Source: Tetmemena sp. SeJ-2015 (taxonomy: Eukaryota > Ciliophora > Spirotrichea > Sporadotrichida > Oxytrichidae). From it: a stretch of 64,000 bases of DNA. The position numbers and the translations under genes are program-made. The stretch is from the NCBI GenBank assembly GCA_027382625.1, contig JAJKFJ010021522.1:62001-126000 (forward strand). The letters run 5' to 3'. A model generated the notes under the pieces. The model searched no databases, was not told where the DNA came from, and saw only the letters and a program-made list of their open reading frames with translations. The stretch's first letter is position 1, and every line of letters begins with the position of its first letter. Positions 35,901 to 48,736 of this stretch are shown piece by piece.

Positions 35901-38900
35901 AAGGCTGCAGATGACTATAAGTTGCTTGGTGTTATAGATAGATTCACTATGACTTCTCATTTCTGGTTGACTCTCTAGTCAACTCAAATCTTAAATGTAA
36001 ATCTTGTTTTGTAATACTCTTTAGGATATTTTAGCTTTTCTGCAGAAGAATAAGCTGATTCTATTTTCCGATATTCAGGCCCATTTTATGGTCTTTTCAA
36101 TCCAGTTATCTAATTATTTTTTACTGCACTAGATAGACTTGTACCTAACCTCACCGCTTGAGGCACAAAGAAAGTAGAGTTTAACTTTCCTAGCTAAGTT
36201 TCTAATGAAAAACAAAGTAGCCTATTTTTATATTTAAAGAGGGAGTGAAAGTACTTCTCAGGATTTTCAAGAAGCCTCTCTTTTTGCAAGTGTAAACATC
36301 CTAAGAACTGTTCAAGACTTTCTCATGGGATGAAACAGAATGGGAACAATTCTTCTAAGTCATCTAGAATGAAACTTTTGACAGGCCTGAAGTCTAATGG
36401 AATCTAAAGACTCTACATGAGCTGATTGGAGCTCTGAAAAAGGAAGTAAACTACTTTATAAAAGCGTAGAGGTAATATTCTCACACAGTGAAGATGCAAT
36501 TGAGGGACCTTACTCATCCCACGCATTATTCTTATTTTCATGAATACGATGAGGATCACCAAGTCATCTCAAAGGTTAAGCAACTTAAGTGGAACTACGA
36601 ATCATTCACTGTGAATTATTCTATTGATCAAACATTAACTAAAGTGGGAGGGCTTTATTTAGCGAGTCTTTTAATTGAGGATCCACAATCTAAATTTAGG
36701 CCTACTCTTAATTTCTTTAAATCTTTTTCAAATAATATTATTTCAAGATGAAGTAGGCAAAGATTAGACAGTTTTGGAATGACTTATAAGAAAAGTTTAT
36801 GACTACTTAAAACTAGGACCAAAGAGAGACAATTTTAAAGGTTATAATCATCCTCTATCAATAAAATTTCATTCTATTTTAAGAATTCAGGACACTGCCA
36901 TATAACTATGCTTCATTTTATATTGGATTTAGCTATTAAGATGTTATGAGTACAAGAAATGCTATGTGTTAATTCTTCAATTGATCATCCAAGCTATTGG
37001 AATATAAGATCCAAAATTAGCTCAGAAGAATTATGAGATCTTCAATTATGCTACATATAATAAAAATTTAAAGTGTGCTGATGGAAGTTAAGCAATTTTC
37101 AATTGCCTCAGCTACTCCTTCAATGATTTAGAGTCCGTGGAGAACTAAGTTAATTTCGATAACGTGGAAATCTCTGAGGATAGAGTGAAGGAGTTTCTGC
37201 ATTAAGATTAAATTTTAAGTTTAATCCGGATGAGCAAGAAAATAATTATAAGATAAAGCTTCATCATATAGACTATCATAAAAAGACGTTTAGAATGGGA
37301 AATTATACAGATTGCTTTGGGGAAATCACTTAATTCAGGGAAAGCACTCTCAACTCTCTTATATGCCAGATCTCTTATTCCTAAATTTGTATTATTTATC
37401 TCTCTGGAGGCAATAAGAATAATCTTAACCAAGAAAATAAATGCGCAGACTTATTTAATTTATATCCACTTCCTAAGATTAAGAGACTACTAATTGAAAA
37501 ATAAAACTGCAGAGTTTTAAGCTAGATTTTGCTAATACAAGATCTTGACATTTCAAAGCAGGTGATTACATTAATTTTCAATCATCTTTTTATGCTTGTA
37601 ACGGGGGGAATAAAAATTATTTTATTTGTTTTGGGATTTATTTAAAATTTTAAGGGGCTTGAATATTTTTTTTTAAAATTTTAAAATTTTTTAAAAATAA
37701 AAAAAATTTTCCTTTTCAAATTTTTAAAAAAGAGGAAAGAATTTTTTCTTTTTTTTAAACAAAAAAACTTTTTTTTTTTCCAAAAAAAGTGATTTTAAAA
37801 TTTAAAACAAATTTTGGCCTTTTTCCTTCCTTCCTTTTTCTTTTTTTAATTTTTTTTTTTCCAATTCACAAAACTTTGAAAAATCTTAAATTTTAACCCC
37901 CAAGGGTATTAAAATTCCCTTTTTTCCCCTTTCCCTCTTTTTAACTTTAGGGCAACTCTCATTTGGAATTCTCATTTCTTAATTTTTTAAATATATTAAT
38001 TTATGATTATAAGTTATTAAAAATATATTTTAAATTCTCAAATGAGGCAAGTTTTAAAGACAACGATACTCAAGTAAATTATTATTTATATACTGATAAA
38101 CTCAGAGAAAATAATAAACGCCCTTATAACTGCCTCTAGGAATAAGAAAGATTTGGGAGATGAATATGAATTTGAAACTCCTCTTTACAACAAGGCAGTC
38201 AGTCATACCATCAGGTACAAATTTATTGAGGAAAGGAGGTCAGATGCGGCCAATATCGTTAGATTGTTTATAAATTAAAAAACTTAAAAAAAGTTTTTGG
38301 AAAAAAAAACAAAAAAAAAAAAAAGAAAAACCAAGGGGGGAAAAATAAAGGCACCCTTAGCATAGGATAATTGAAAGGTTTGAAGAAGAGCGCTTCACCT
38401 CTGACTTGAAAGATTTGATGAGCAATTAAATTCAAATCATTCAAAACGCAAAGGAACTAGAATTCTTATTTATTTCGTAATTGGATCACCAATTGCAAAG
38501 ATTTTAAAACATTTTAAAAAAATTTTGAGAACTTTTTGGCAAAACCAAAAGAGAAGCTTTGCAATCAAGCAAATGAGGGAAATTTGTGAATTCATTCTCT
38601 CTAAAGGGTTTTAAATTTAGAAATTTTAAAACCCCAATAATAAACAAAATAAAATTCACTTTACCCGACCCGACAAAGGGGAATTCAAAAATAACAACCA
38701 AGACATTCCTCATCGCAGTAAGTATTTTTTAAAAATAAATTTTGCTAATTAAAATTGGAAAAATTAAAAATTTAAAAAGTTTAAAAAGAAAAAAAAGGAT
38801 ATTTTTAAAAATAAAAAATTTAAAAAGTTTTTGAAATTTTTAAGGTCAAAATTTAAAAGGGGGGGGAAAAGAAAATTTTTAAACTTCAAAAATTTTTTAG

Positions 38901-41400
38901 AAAAAAAAAACCCAACAAAATAACTTAAAAGAAACAACCCTTGAATTAAAATAAACAAATTAAAGGGTTTATAAGGAGTCTTAAAAAATACTCAAATTGA
39001 AGAGCAATCAGAGGACTCATTCGACCTACCCTTGTAGATAAACGATCGTAAAAAATTTAAAAAATACCAAAACCCAATTAAACCCTTGAAAAATAAAAAC
39101 TGAGAAAAGTTCTCCCCTCAAAAATTTTTTTTGGGAATCTAAAACCCCTTTTATTAAAAAAAAAGAAACCTTTTTTCTTTACCTCGATTAAAAAAGTGCA
39201 AAAAAATTTTAAAATAAATCTAAAATGCAAAACAAATAAATTGCTAATAATTTTCTTTTAGAGTGATTTTAAAAAGCCCCTTTTAATTTTAATTAAATGC
39301 ACAAAATTAAAACTTCAAAACAAATTTAGAGTTAAAGTATAGCTAATCATAATTGATAAATTATAGTTGAGCTCAATGCTTGATATCGGATTCCAAATAT
39401 ATGAGGGCTTTGAAAATTAAAAGAAGAGCATTAATGAAAAGCTAACTAAACTTTAGAGAGATATTATTTTATCGTAGATGTGCAATACACATAAATAGAA
39501 TAAAGCACTCTCTAGCAATCTATGCTGGGATAAAAAATCGGATAGAACTTAGCACCATTATTGAGTAAAATAAGATACATAGAACCCACTCCTGTGAATT
39601 CTTCTGCAAGAATGATGTCTTTTAACAACTTGACATCTGAAAATAAGACTAAGGCTTAGAACCAGCCTCATGCAGACCATTCTTAATCCAAGTCTAATAT
39701 CTTCAGATCAACAACAAAGCACTTTAATTTAGCAAATAGGCCCCTACACACTAACACTTTATAAATAGATTTCACTGGTGAACTTCAAAAGAAAAAGGAG
39801 AGAGATTAAACTTTGGACTTGGTATTTTTCCCTTTGTTTAGAGCTCTTTTGCGGGGTTCCCTTCATTTCCAAATTTTCCATGAATCCCATTTTTTCAAAC
39901 CCGAGATGATAACTAGTTTGGGCTCGCTTTGGAAAAAAATTCTAGCTAAAAGTTTTTTTTTTCTCTTTGGACAGATGAGAAAAAATCTTTTTCATCAGGG
40001 ACCTTGAAAGATGCGATTAAGATTATGCAAAATCTAACATCTTTTTCATTTACCTTTACTCATAAATCCAAAAATAGCAAAGTCTAATTTTTTCGACAAG
40101 TTTAAAAACCCGTTTTTATTAGGGGGAGTTGTACTTAAGTTTCCCAAAATCCAACTTTGAAAGAAAAACTTTAATTGAGTTTTTTTGGTTTTTCAAAGAA
40201 AAAAATTTTCCCGGAAAGAAAGATTCTGAATAAACTTTGGTTTCTCTAGGGTTTTCTTTTGAAAAAATTTTTTTAAAATTTAAAAGTATGGGGGGCTAAA
40301 GGTCGTGGACAAGATCTGGAAGTGTAAAAATTCATTAAGATTTTCTAAAAAAGAAAATTTCCAAATTATAAAATCCCCCATTTGATTTTTTAAACGGCAA
40401 AAGGAATTTGGGAATTTCTCTTCAAAAAGGGTGAGTTACACTAAATACTTAAAGAGCAGTTGGAATTTGATTTGAGTCATCATTTTTAACAAGATTAAAG
40501 GATTCATTGTTTTATTTAATCAAGTTAACTTAAGTGAGCTGAGGATAGAGTCAATTTTTGTGAAGCAATTCAACTCTGACATTTATTACAAGCCTTCAGA
40601 CGCAAATTTATTCGTGCGAAGTTTATTTGATAATCTGCGCAAGAGAACTCAAAACATTTAACTTTCAGACTTGACTGATCAGGTCTATGACGATGTCTTA
40701 GAAATTACAAAGGCTCTTAGGATTAAATTATTTATGGAATCTCATTCAGTATCAAAAGGTATTAGAGTCAAAAGCTATTTAACACTTTTTGGATAACATC
40801 AATTCGCTTTGCTCCATCCTAAAGCTAAAAGATTTAAATTAATTATTGATTCAGACAGTCCACTAGACTCAAGGCAATCAACGATTAGTGCGATAATATT
40901 TGAGATTATAAAGATGCTTTCTCGAAATGAAAAATTCTCTAAGCCACTCATTTTATACAATTATTAAATTCAGAGTCTTGACTTCGTTAGGATAATTTAG
41001 CAATTCCTATTCATATTAGATGGCAAACAAAAAACTGACATTGAAGAGGAATTAAAGCTCCTCCAAATCATAAGCAATTTAATGATGGGAGATCAAGAGG
41101 ATTCTAGGACATTCCTTGTATAATATGGCGTCAGTCTCTTTTTAATAAACCTGATGATGTCTTCCAAACTGCACAAAGTCACAAGAATGGAGGCAGTGAA
41201 AATCCTGAGGGATCAATTCTAAAATTTGAAAAGCATCATAGCCAGCTTTGTACCAATTCATTTCTTTACCCAGATTAACAATCTTAAAGTGGACATTACT
41301 AGCTTCCAAAGAGAGGAGGACTTATTATTCGGCTTACTTGACTGCATAGATTAAACCTATTACGAAAACATTTTTTTAACTTATACTTAAGATGGAGTTC
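32968..41400 (+). CDS. RME-8/DNAJC13-like endosomal protein (fragmented)
   Basis: The first segment resembles the PH-like N-terminal domain of RME-8 (RILIVSENELQLFP, IPFNEIQQIQLNSRD, VEFTYKQNQYGTVVIEDNN). Around 36,360-36,690 is the best match: FDRPEVQWNLKTLHELI, then LKWNYESFTVNYS and KVGGLYLASLLIEDP. This is the order of the conserved W-N and GG-Y-L segment after the J domain in this family. Armadillo-like helical sequence continues at 36,770-37,560, 38,090-38,480 and 40,450-41,380. RME-8 works with Hsc70 on endosomes in clathrin and retromer dynamics. I could not find a J domain (HPD), which may lie in a missing or damaged part. The locus is broken by IESs, introns and low-quality blocks (37.6-38.0, 38.3-39.3, 39.8-40.4 kb), so the exact structure is not resolved. 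Family call is moderate. Confidence 0.45.
35400..35800. other. AT-rich interruption in the RME-8-like locus
   Basis: About 400 nt of AT-rich sequence without protein-like frames, between an acidic Ser/Glu-rich segment (34,930-35,260) and a new open segment starting MALISKRKETTQSEDY at 35,830. It is probably a long IES, or a boundary between two genes; the evidence does not decide. Confidence 0.35.
37600..40440. other. Block of homopolymer-smeared sequence
   Basis: Sub-blocks at about 37,600-37,990, 38,270-38,350, 38,500-38,990, 39,050-39,310 and 39,830-40,440 consist of inflated A, T, G and C runs with no readable frame. Between them lie short readable coding islands (for example 38,100-38,260 and 39,540-39,800). 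The pattern suggests low-accuracy gap filling. Confidence 0.6.
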
Positions 41401-41405
41401 GGACA

Positions 41406-42620
41406 TGAAGGAATAATAGTGCCTGAAAATTAGAGAAAGCTGCGAGAAAATTCTAAGAGAGTTGCAAGAGATGGAGGAATCAGAGATAGGAGCATACGAT
41501 GCTCAAATTTCTCAAGGCATCTTCCTTAAGTAAAGCATTATGAAATAACTTTTAAATTTAGTCCCTTGTGTGAAAATGAGATCAAGGTCCAAGAAATCAT
41601 TTATGAGTATAAAATAAATGTAGAAATATTTAATCATATGCCGACTATTTAACAAGAATCCTTCTCAATCGATATCAGTAAACTTGATTCTTTAATGTAA
41701 TTTTTAGGGAACTTTGAATAGCTATGTGACTCTTTTATGCTAGCAATTAGATTTCTAGATCTTTAGCTTGGAGCAAATGCAATAAATATTTACGAAGAAC
41801 AAGCAAGAATTCACTGGCAACAATGATGAATTTATGGTTTAAATTAGAAGCGAGGTGTTTACTCTCAAAACTGTTAAGAAAAAGTTCTTATTCCACTCTT
41901 AGCAAACACTTCAAGTTCTAACCAGTCTATTGCTGATAATTGAGCAGATCTCACAAAATAACTTTAATCCATAAATAAGAGGATTATAATTTGTATTAAA
42001 ATTTAGCTCTTAGAAGGAGAATACACAGAAGCACTCTTTTTATAAAACTAGGTCTAGTGATTAGCACTAATTTTTCAGCAAGCCATTAACTCAAAAGTCC
42101 AACACTAATCAACTTAAGCCAATCAAGTCGGAAATGACTGAGAAAGATTTCCAAAAATTGCTTTTCAAATAGAGGTCTAGATGGTAAAAGCTTGGAAAGA
42201 TTCCTCTTCACTAATGGCCACAATTGTTCAACTATAGAAAGTTAGACCTCTTGACGCATTCTAACTTTAAATTTGACGAAATAATTAATCTCTGCTCATA
42301 GATGGAGAATCAGTATAATCCTGACTATCAAATTTCAAATATGGTTCATGCAATTATGAGCAAGCTAACCACTTTTTCTATTGAAAATGGACTTTACATT
42401 CAGATTTTTAAAGAGCCAAAGCCTTTGGATAATTCCAGAGAAGAAGCACTCTTAATAAAGAGTAGCAGCGGAAGTGGAGAGAGGGAAAAGGTTATTAGAG
42501 TCAGAAGACATATCCCAGATTCTTAAGCCGCCTCATAAGAACAGTCAAGGGAAAGATCTACGAGAAGAAATGATAGGACACTATCTAAGAACCGATCCTT
42601 TTCACAGTTAATTTTATAAT
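41406..42620 (+). CDS. Unidentified protein, possibly the end of the preceding locus
   Basis: An uninterrupted frame of about 400 codons (Gln = TAA/TAG) starts at ATG 41,406 with MKEQQCLKIRESCEKILREL. It includes a charged helical N-terminus and a middle with KSEMTEKDFQKLLFKQRSRW. A C-terminal part contains YQISNMVHAIMSKLTTFS and GLYIQIFKEPKPLDNS, then a Ser/Arg-rich tail. It is on the same strand and directly after the RME-8-like locus, so it might be its 3' end in another frame. The 3' boundary runs into smeared sequence at 42,630. A second frame in the first 400 nt also looks protein-like, so an IES or indel is likely there. No family recognised. Confidence 0.4.
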
Positions 42621-43090
42621 TCAGAGCAAAATTTCTTGGGAAAAAAATAAAAATATTAAAAAAGGGGGAATTAAAAAATATTCTGTTTGGGGGTGAATGG
42701 GAGCTCAAATTTAGATTAGTAAATTTTTGGGTAAATAAAATTAAAATACATTTTTTTGAGAACAAATTTATTATTTGGACCCTTCTAATGACTAAACGAA
42801 GATGGGAAGGGAATGACTCAGAAAAGTTTTCTGAAATTTCTTTTCACCAAGCACTTATTTAAATCTGGAGTACTTATTTCATCATTATTTATACCCGATT
42901 GTGGAGAGTCCTATAAGTATCTTATTTCCTTTTCTTGTAAACTAATTCGAGGATTTTCTCTCATCGAAAAGTTGCTGCATCAATTTTTTCTTCCCTTGAA
43001 TGATCAACTCTTCACTAGTTGCCACTGCCATGTACACTATTGGAGGATCCTCTTGTCCTGAGCTTCTGCCTCTCATTATTAATACTGACT

Positions 43091-43510
43091 TCAGATTTAT
43101 TTTAATAATTTATTACTTTGCATCTTGTCTGAATCTGTGTTGTAACCACAGCTTTCTTCCCGAATCAATACACCAGAGTCCCATTGCTAAATCTCATCTA
43201 AGTTTTCTACGTAATTCCCCTCTTGAAGTTAATCCCCCACTACCAATTTTTTTTCATACTTGTCATGGTTCCTTCTCACAAAAGATAATAAGAGGATGTG
43301 TTTTGCATGCTTTTCTATATACTTTATAGTGTTGTCGACTCTCTCTGATTTTTTTTTGAAAATTTCGATGTCTCCTCCAAGGTCTTTTGTATCCCTAACA
43401 AATTCTACTTCACTTTGGAAAGGATAGAATCTTGGTTTATCAAGAGTCTTTTGTATGATTCTCTAAATTCCAATCACAAGTAGCACTAAAATAGTAGCAT
43501 TGAGTGAGAG
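43091..43510 (-). CDS. Unidentified partial coding segment
   Basis: The minus strand from about 43,500 to TGA at 43,091-43,093 reads VVLLVIGIQRIIQKTLDKPR, FYPFQSEVEFVRDTKDL, RVDNTIKYIEKHAKHILLLS and NYVENLDEIQQWDSGVLI. It is a mixed alpha/beta, charged sequence. Upstream minus-strand segments at 43,560-43,800 (GLKQIPVLEVARGEKSLLG) and downstream at 42,900-43,080 (VYMAVATSEELIIQGKKKL) are protein-like in other frames. The gene is therefore probably larger and interrupted. Plus-strand ORFs here are shadows. Family unknown. Confidence 0.4.
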
Positions 43511-43879
43511 TCAAGTCCCATATTCCAAACATTTTTCCCTTTAAATCATTTTTGAAAGGATGATTTGATTTCTAGTCATATCTTTCTACATCACAATTTC
43601 AGAGTGTTCTTTAGCCATAAAAAATTTTCTATTGTTCTATTTAAATTGATTCCAAGGGGAATAGTTATCGCGCGCTTATTTTTTCAAGAATCATTGACAC
43701 CAAGGAGACTTTTTTCCCCTCGCTACTTCCAGTACTGGTATCTACTTTAACCCAAAGTTTTACCAGATGCAGTCGGAAGATGGCCTAAATGGTACTACTA
43801 GAAAAACTAAGCACAATAGCAGCAATAGTTGCTTGGTTTTAGTTGTGTTTTTTCAAAAAACCATTTTAAATTTTTTGTT

Positions 43880-44215
43880 TTCAAATTCCCCAATTCCACT
43901 TCTCTTTTATTTTCAAATTCTTTAATTTCATCTTCGAATGTCATTTTATTTTCTTCTCTATTTTAACAATCCTCCAATTTCTTCGAAGAGCTCTATGAAG
44001 TTCTTTTTGTGATTTCCCTCATCCAGTTTTATTCATCTAGTTCGAATACATTAACAATATCTTGTTTTTAGAAATCCTTAATAGATTGAAGGATAAGCAG
44101 ACATCGCTCGAGTGGAAGCTTTATTTTATCCTTCTTGTTAATGAGAGAGAATAGTATGTCTCTCTTTAGACTCCAGTAGTATCGAAGAAAACAAAGGGCT
44201 GAAATCACAACCTTA
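43880..44215 (-). CDS. Unidentified partial coding segment
   Basis: The minus strand reads VISALCFLRYYWSLKRDILF, PLERCLLILQSIKDFQKQD and LDEQNWMREITKRTSQSS before a Lys/Glu-rich tail (KMTFEDEIKEFENKREVELG) that fades into a homopolymer block. It is helical and charged. It may belong with the segments at 43.1 and 44.6 kb in one minus-strand gene. No family recognised. Confidence 0.35.
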
Positions 44216-44623
44216 AAATAATTAATAAGCCCCCAATTTTAACATCCAAAATTTTCTTATAAGAGGAAAAAATTTTTGGGGTTTATGAAATTAATTCAAC
44301 TAAGTTAAACCCAAGTTTTATGTACTGTTCTAAAAAAATGTTGTTCAAGTTGAGTATTTTCTCTAAGCATCATTGGCTAATACTCTACGAGAAGACCAAT
44401 GAAATGTGGGTTGTACAGAATGTCATTATCTTGCAAGTATCTGTTAAGGGTGAGTATCATTTACTTAAAAATTTCTTGTTGAGCATCACCTATCTTTTCT
44501 AAAATTTTTAGTTGAGTTCAGAAATGGAAGGGGGTAAATAAAAAGTTTTCCTTCTGGGGGAAGAGTTTAAATGTTTTCCATTGGAAGTGGATGTTGAGTC
44601 AAATTTAATTTAAATTTTTTCGT

Positions 44624-45300
44624 TCAAACTTAATGAGTTAACTTCTATTCTTGAAAGTTTCTAATTTTTTCTTACTCTAGGCTGATTTGATATTCTTGAC
44701 AGTGTAGCATGAGTTGAGGGTTCTCAATAAATTTTTCAATGATTTGTTTTTGAATTTGAAGTTTAAGATCCATCTCTAAGTCGTTGTAATTTTCCAAGAT
44801 AAATTTAGAGACTTTTATTTACTGGAGCTACATTTCAGGGTTTTGTATGTAAGATGACTAGAGAGCTGTCTTATCTTGCTTATCTTATTAGCCATTCTCT
44901 TTCTATTACTCCTGATAGAAATTTGAGAGATAGTTGATAAGCTCATCGTCAGTCTCTTATATCAAGTTGAAGGAATGACCTTTCCTATTAAGCTTTTGTC
45001 TTTTGACTCTGATAAATTCCCTGATCTCATCGAGCTCATATTGAGAGAGAGGTGGCTTTTTTAGAGATGTGTGATTTTATATTTCCTTCATGGTCAATTT
45101 GAAACCCTTAGTGATTTTGTGGAGGACAGATGTTGCTTCATCATCAATCGCCAATCCATAGACCTCTTTAGTTTCTAAAATATTAAGTAAGATATGATAG
45201 CATACTTCGCTTTCCGAGCAAATGAGTTTTTGATTTCTTGGTCCTTTTCTTTTTTTGAATACGTTTTGTTTATCCTCGCTTAACCCATCTTATATCGGTC
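44624..45300 (-). CDS. Unidentified charged helical protein segment
   Basis: A clean minus-strand frame starts near 45,295 (DGLSEDKQNVFKKRKGPRNQ). It continues with LICSESEVCYHILLNILETK, ATSVLHKITKGFKLTMKEI, PLSQYELDEIREFIRVKRQK and DDELINYLSNFYQEQQKEN, and ends at TGA 44,624-44,626 after a Gln-rich helix. It is predicted all-helical and soluble. The 5' end runs into smeared sequence. It may be part of the same gene as the minus segments at 43-44 kb. No function assigned. Confidence 0.5.
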
Positions 45301-45721
45301 ATCCCGAAGATTTCTTCCCCTCCCCTTCAATTTAAAACTTTTTTTAAAAAATATACTTATCTAAATCTCGATTTATCTTTTAAAGTTTCACTGTGATTAA
45401 AAAATACATCCCAAATTTTAATTTTTCTTAGATCAGAAATCAAGAAAAAAAATTAATCAAAAAAAAATCACAAAAAAAAAAAAATCAAAAAAATCAAAAA
45501 AATCAAAAAATTTTATAAAATAATACAAAGTCCTAATAAAAAAAAATACAAAAAATTCAAATTTTTTAAATTTTTTCAATTAAAAATAGAAGTCTATCAA
45601 CCCTATTTAGGAATTAAGAAATCAAAGCTTTTTACTATATAATCTGGGGGTTACTTTTTTAATAATCTCTTTAGGAAAAATAAACTTTCACTTTAACAAT
45701 ATAATCTTCAAAAAAAAAGGG

Positions 45722-46310
45722 ACAGAGTTCGAGCAACGCATGGAACGATTTTTGACGAGATTTAATGAGAGTGGTTCCTAAAACTCTCTGGTCGCTTTAG
45801 ATCGAAGCACGACCTTACCATACTTCACCGAAATATGTAAAAAAAAAAATTATTTCAAACTTAAATTTTTAGTGAATTACTACTCCACCAATTATGGTTG
45901 AACCGAGACACTTCAGGCAGAACTCAAGGGGAAAAGTCTTTAAAAATGTCGAGTTAAGAGACCCAAGGGCCCTAAAAAAATTGATGAACTCTCAGTCCGT
46001 CAAGTTTTCAAAGGAATTTGAGACGATGGAGAACTCCTGAAAAATTTACCCAAAATGGATGAAATAGAAACCAATCGATAGAAATATTTTTCAATTTTCA
46101 AACCCCCCAGCCAGACTACCTCAACACCCCTTTTTAAGAGCATTAAGGATAAAGGAATGCAGCCTCCGGTGATGCTGAGAAAGACGATTTCATTCAATTT
46201 AGATGAGTGGCCCTTTCTCAAAACTAACAAGCATCCTTTCACTCAAGTAAAATTACTCTTAAATTACTTAAAATATTTCAAGAGAAAAAACGGGAGAGCC
46301 CTCAGCTAAT
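45722..46310 (+). CDS. Unidentified partial coding segments
   Basis: Plus-strand islands read GTEFEQRMERFLTRFNESGS (45,722-45,840), VEPRHFRQNSRGKVFKNVEL (45,898-46,020) and MQPPVMLRKTISFNLDEWPF (about 46,158-46,260). Intervening bases are homopolymer-smeared and frames change, so a continuous gene cannot be written. No family is recognised. Confidence 0.3.
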
Positions 46311-46776
46311 GAAATAATCAGCTAAGTTTAAAGCAGACATAGAAGCAGAACCTCCTCCAGTACTTCACCCAAAGATTTTAAGAAAGTTGATGGGCCCCGG
46401 CTCAGCTTAGAAAATTCTAATCAATCCAATTTTTAAATTATGCTACAGCTCACAACGCTATGAATCAAAATCATGAGGGCCTTTCTTAAAATTTTCCAAA
46501 AATTTTAATTTTTTATTGAATTAATTTCAATTTAAAAGTTATTCCTAACTTTATTTTAAATTATTAACAAATTATCTAACAATTTTTTCGTCTATCGAAG
46601 TGAATGACTGTTTAAAAAGGGTTTCCTTGCATTTATCTTTCATTCTTGAGAGATGTCTTTAATTTAAATTTTTTTGTATTAGTTTTTCAGCAAAGAGAAG
46701 AAATTTTCGATTTGGGTTATATAGGAAAATAGGGGGCGTAAAAAATTACTCGATTGAAAATCACTACAGAGTCTTT

Positions 46777-47580
46777 TTAAATTTGCTTACTGTGAGACTC
46801 TAGATTATCAAGCATATAGTTTAAATTTTTATCTTTGAAGATCTCCTGCACCCCCAAGGGTGAAATCGTGAAATTTTCAGTGCAATTGATCTTATGAATG
46901 TAAAACATTTCAACTCCTTTAGATGCGAGATTCCACAAACGATAGCTAAGCTTTCCTAAGCTTAGTTTATCTTGCACTTGGATATTTTAATTTTTGTTGC
47001 TTAGTCTAATCTCTGCCTATAGCTATAGGGAAAATCACTTCGTCAAGAAGAGAATTTTCCCTTTTTTTACTATTGCTAGTTAAATTGCCTTTAGCATCTC
47101 CTTCTCTAGAATTTTACTTTTCAGTTTGTTTGGGAGTTTGATACTTGAGTGTAACTATTCTTTTCTCTTTATATGATGCTTTTGTATAGGTTTCTCATCT
47201 AAGAAATAGAGAGAATTTATTAGGGAAGGCTCTGGAAAAATAATGCATCCTCAATGATGCTCATTCCAGCTTATTTAACAAGTGTGTCTTGAAGATGAGG
47301 GAAATCTAATTTCTCTTGCGAAAATTAAGTTTTTGTTTTTAAATTGCTCTCCTTGAATATTTTTTCTTTTGGGTTTTCTTGTAGACAGAGTTTTTTTACA
47401 TTTATGGATTTTTTTTCCCGTAAGTTCTAATTTATGAGAGCTAAAGTAAATTAAGCTCTGATCAGAGGGAGTTAGTGTTCTGTAGCGGAGAAGTATAATC
47501 ATCTCCTCAACGCTTCTCACTTCATAAATGAATTGCTTATCTGAAGTTGTTAACTTGCTCCCTCTTCATCCATCCCTAAA
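46777..47580 (-). CDS. Unidentified basic protein
   Basis: The minus strand reads TSDKQFIYEVRSVEEMIILL, a basic Lys-rich region (TLSTRKPKRKNIQGEQFKNK), PEPSLINSLYFLDEKPIQK and LEKEMLKAIQLAIVKKGKIL to TGA at about 47,035. After a short break a further segment (DKLSLGKLSYRLWNLASKG, LNYMLDNLESHSKQI) runs to about 46,777. The two are probably one gene with an IES at 46,990-47,035. Gln codons are sparse compared with neighbours. No domain recognised and no confident start codon. Confidence 0.4.
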
Positions 47581-47891
47581 AAAAAAGTTAGTTTTAATGT
47601 TTTCTACTAGTAATTATTTAAAAATCAATTAAAAAGAAGATTGGATTTTTCAAATAACCATGAAGCTTTTAGTTAAGCTAGTTTAGGGAATTTTTATATA
47701 AGATGAAATTGCTAATGGAATAAAGAATAATTTCAAAGAAAGGAAAACAAATAATTAGATGAAAGAACTTTTTCCCCAAAAAAAAGCATACTAATTTTAA
47801 GTATTTGCTTTAAAATGAAGAAGAACTTTTATCAATGAATCTAGAGTAATATATACATGATAACTGAAAGCTATCAAATCAATTAATTAAT

Positions 47892-48085
47892 AAAATGGCG
47901 GAAAATCCGCCATGGCGGAAAATCCGCCATTTCTAAAAGGTGCAAAGATAGAAATTTGAAGTAGTTTTAATTAATTTTAAGTTTGAAATTTTTTTACATT
48001 TTTAAAAATTTTTAACTTTATAATATTTAAAAATCCAAATTTTTAATTTAAAAGTTGGAGAAAAATGGCGGATTTTTCCCCATTT
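47892..48085. repeat. Tandem GC-rich hairpins with an inverted partner
   Basis: Two head-to-tail copies of TGGCGGAAAATCCGCCA lie at 47,896-47,912 and 47,913-47,929. Each is a hairpin with 7-bp arms and a 3-nt loop. At 48,066-48,082 a degenerate inverted copy (TGGCGGATTTTTCCCCA) occurs. The roughly 140 nt in between are plain AT-rich. The arrangement looks like a small inverted-repeat element or a protein-binding palindrome inside a non-coding region. Confidence 0.65.
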
Positions 48086-48089
48086 TTAA

Positions 48090-48730
48090 GTTATTTTTTT
48101 GGATAAATTTAAGACCTAATACCAACAATATTATGAGAAAAGATTATTAAAAAATATTTTTAGCTTTTATTTCCTTCCTAAACAAGTAATGCTTTAAAAC
48201 AATTTCATATAGGAGAAGTTTTATTTTAATAAACTAATTTAATGAAGACTCTAAAGAATTGAGCTAATGCATGTTTTTTTTAGTGTCAGAGAAATAGCAT
48301 TATTGAGAAATGAATTAATATTAAAAATTAATAAAATTTAAAAAGGATCTCCCTTATCAGATCTTTTTTTGAAGAAAAAAAAAAAATTTTTTTAAAAAAA
48401 TTTAAATTATGTTATTGAAATAATACTTACTTGGGATGCCATTATTTACTCTTTCATTTAAAACCTTGTTTACTCATCTCTGTTATTGAACCAAAATGTC
48501 TTCCAAAATTATTAAAGCAAAAAAAAAAATTATATTATAACAAGATCGACCTATCATTGATTTAACTTTCTATTACCCTCTTATTTCTTACAAATTTTAC
48601 TAAGTATTTCATTTTGTATTTTACAATGTGCCATTTTCGGTGACTCAAAGCTTCTTGGAGAATTTCCATACAGACCTATTTCTTTAAAAATTATTTAGAC
48701 GAAGGAAATTAAGAGAGAATAGAGAAGTAT
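48090..48730. other. AT-rich non-coding stretch
   Basis: No protein-like frame on either strand; includes A/T runs around 48,370-48,410. Probably intergenic germline sequence or IES. Confidence 0.4.
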
Positions 48731-48736
48731 AAGTAA

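Noticed and set aside
42813..43750. Several plus-strand ORFs of 60-110 codons
   Set aside because: They oppose minus-strand frames with better protein character and Gln-TAA/TAG usage, so they are shadows.
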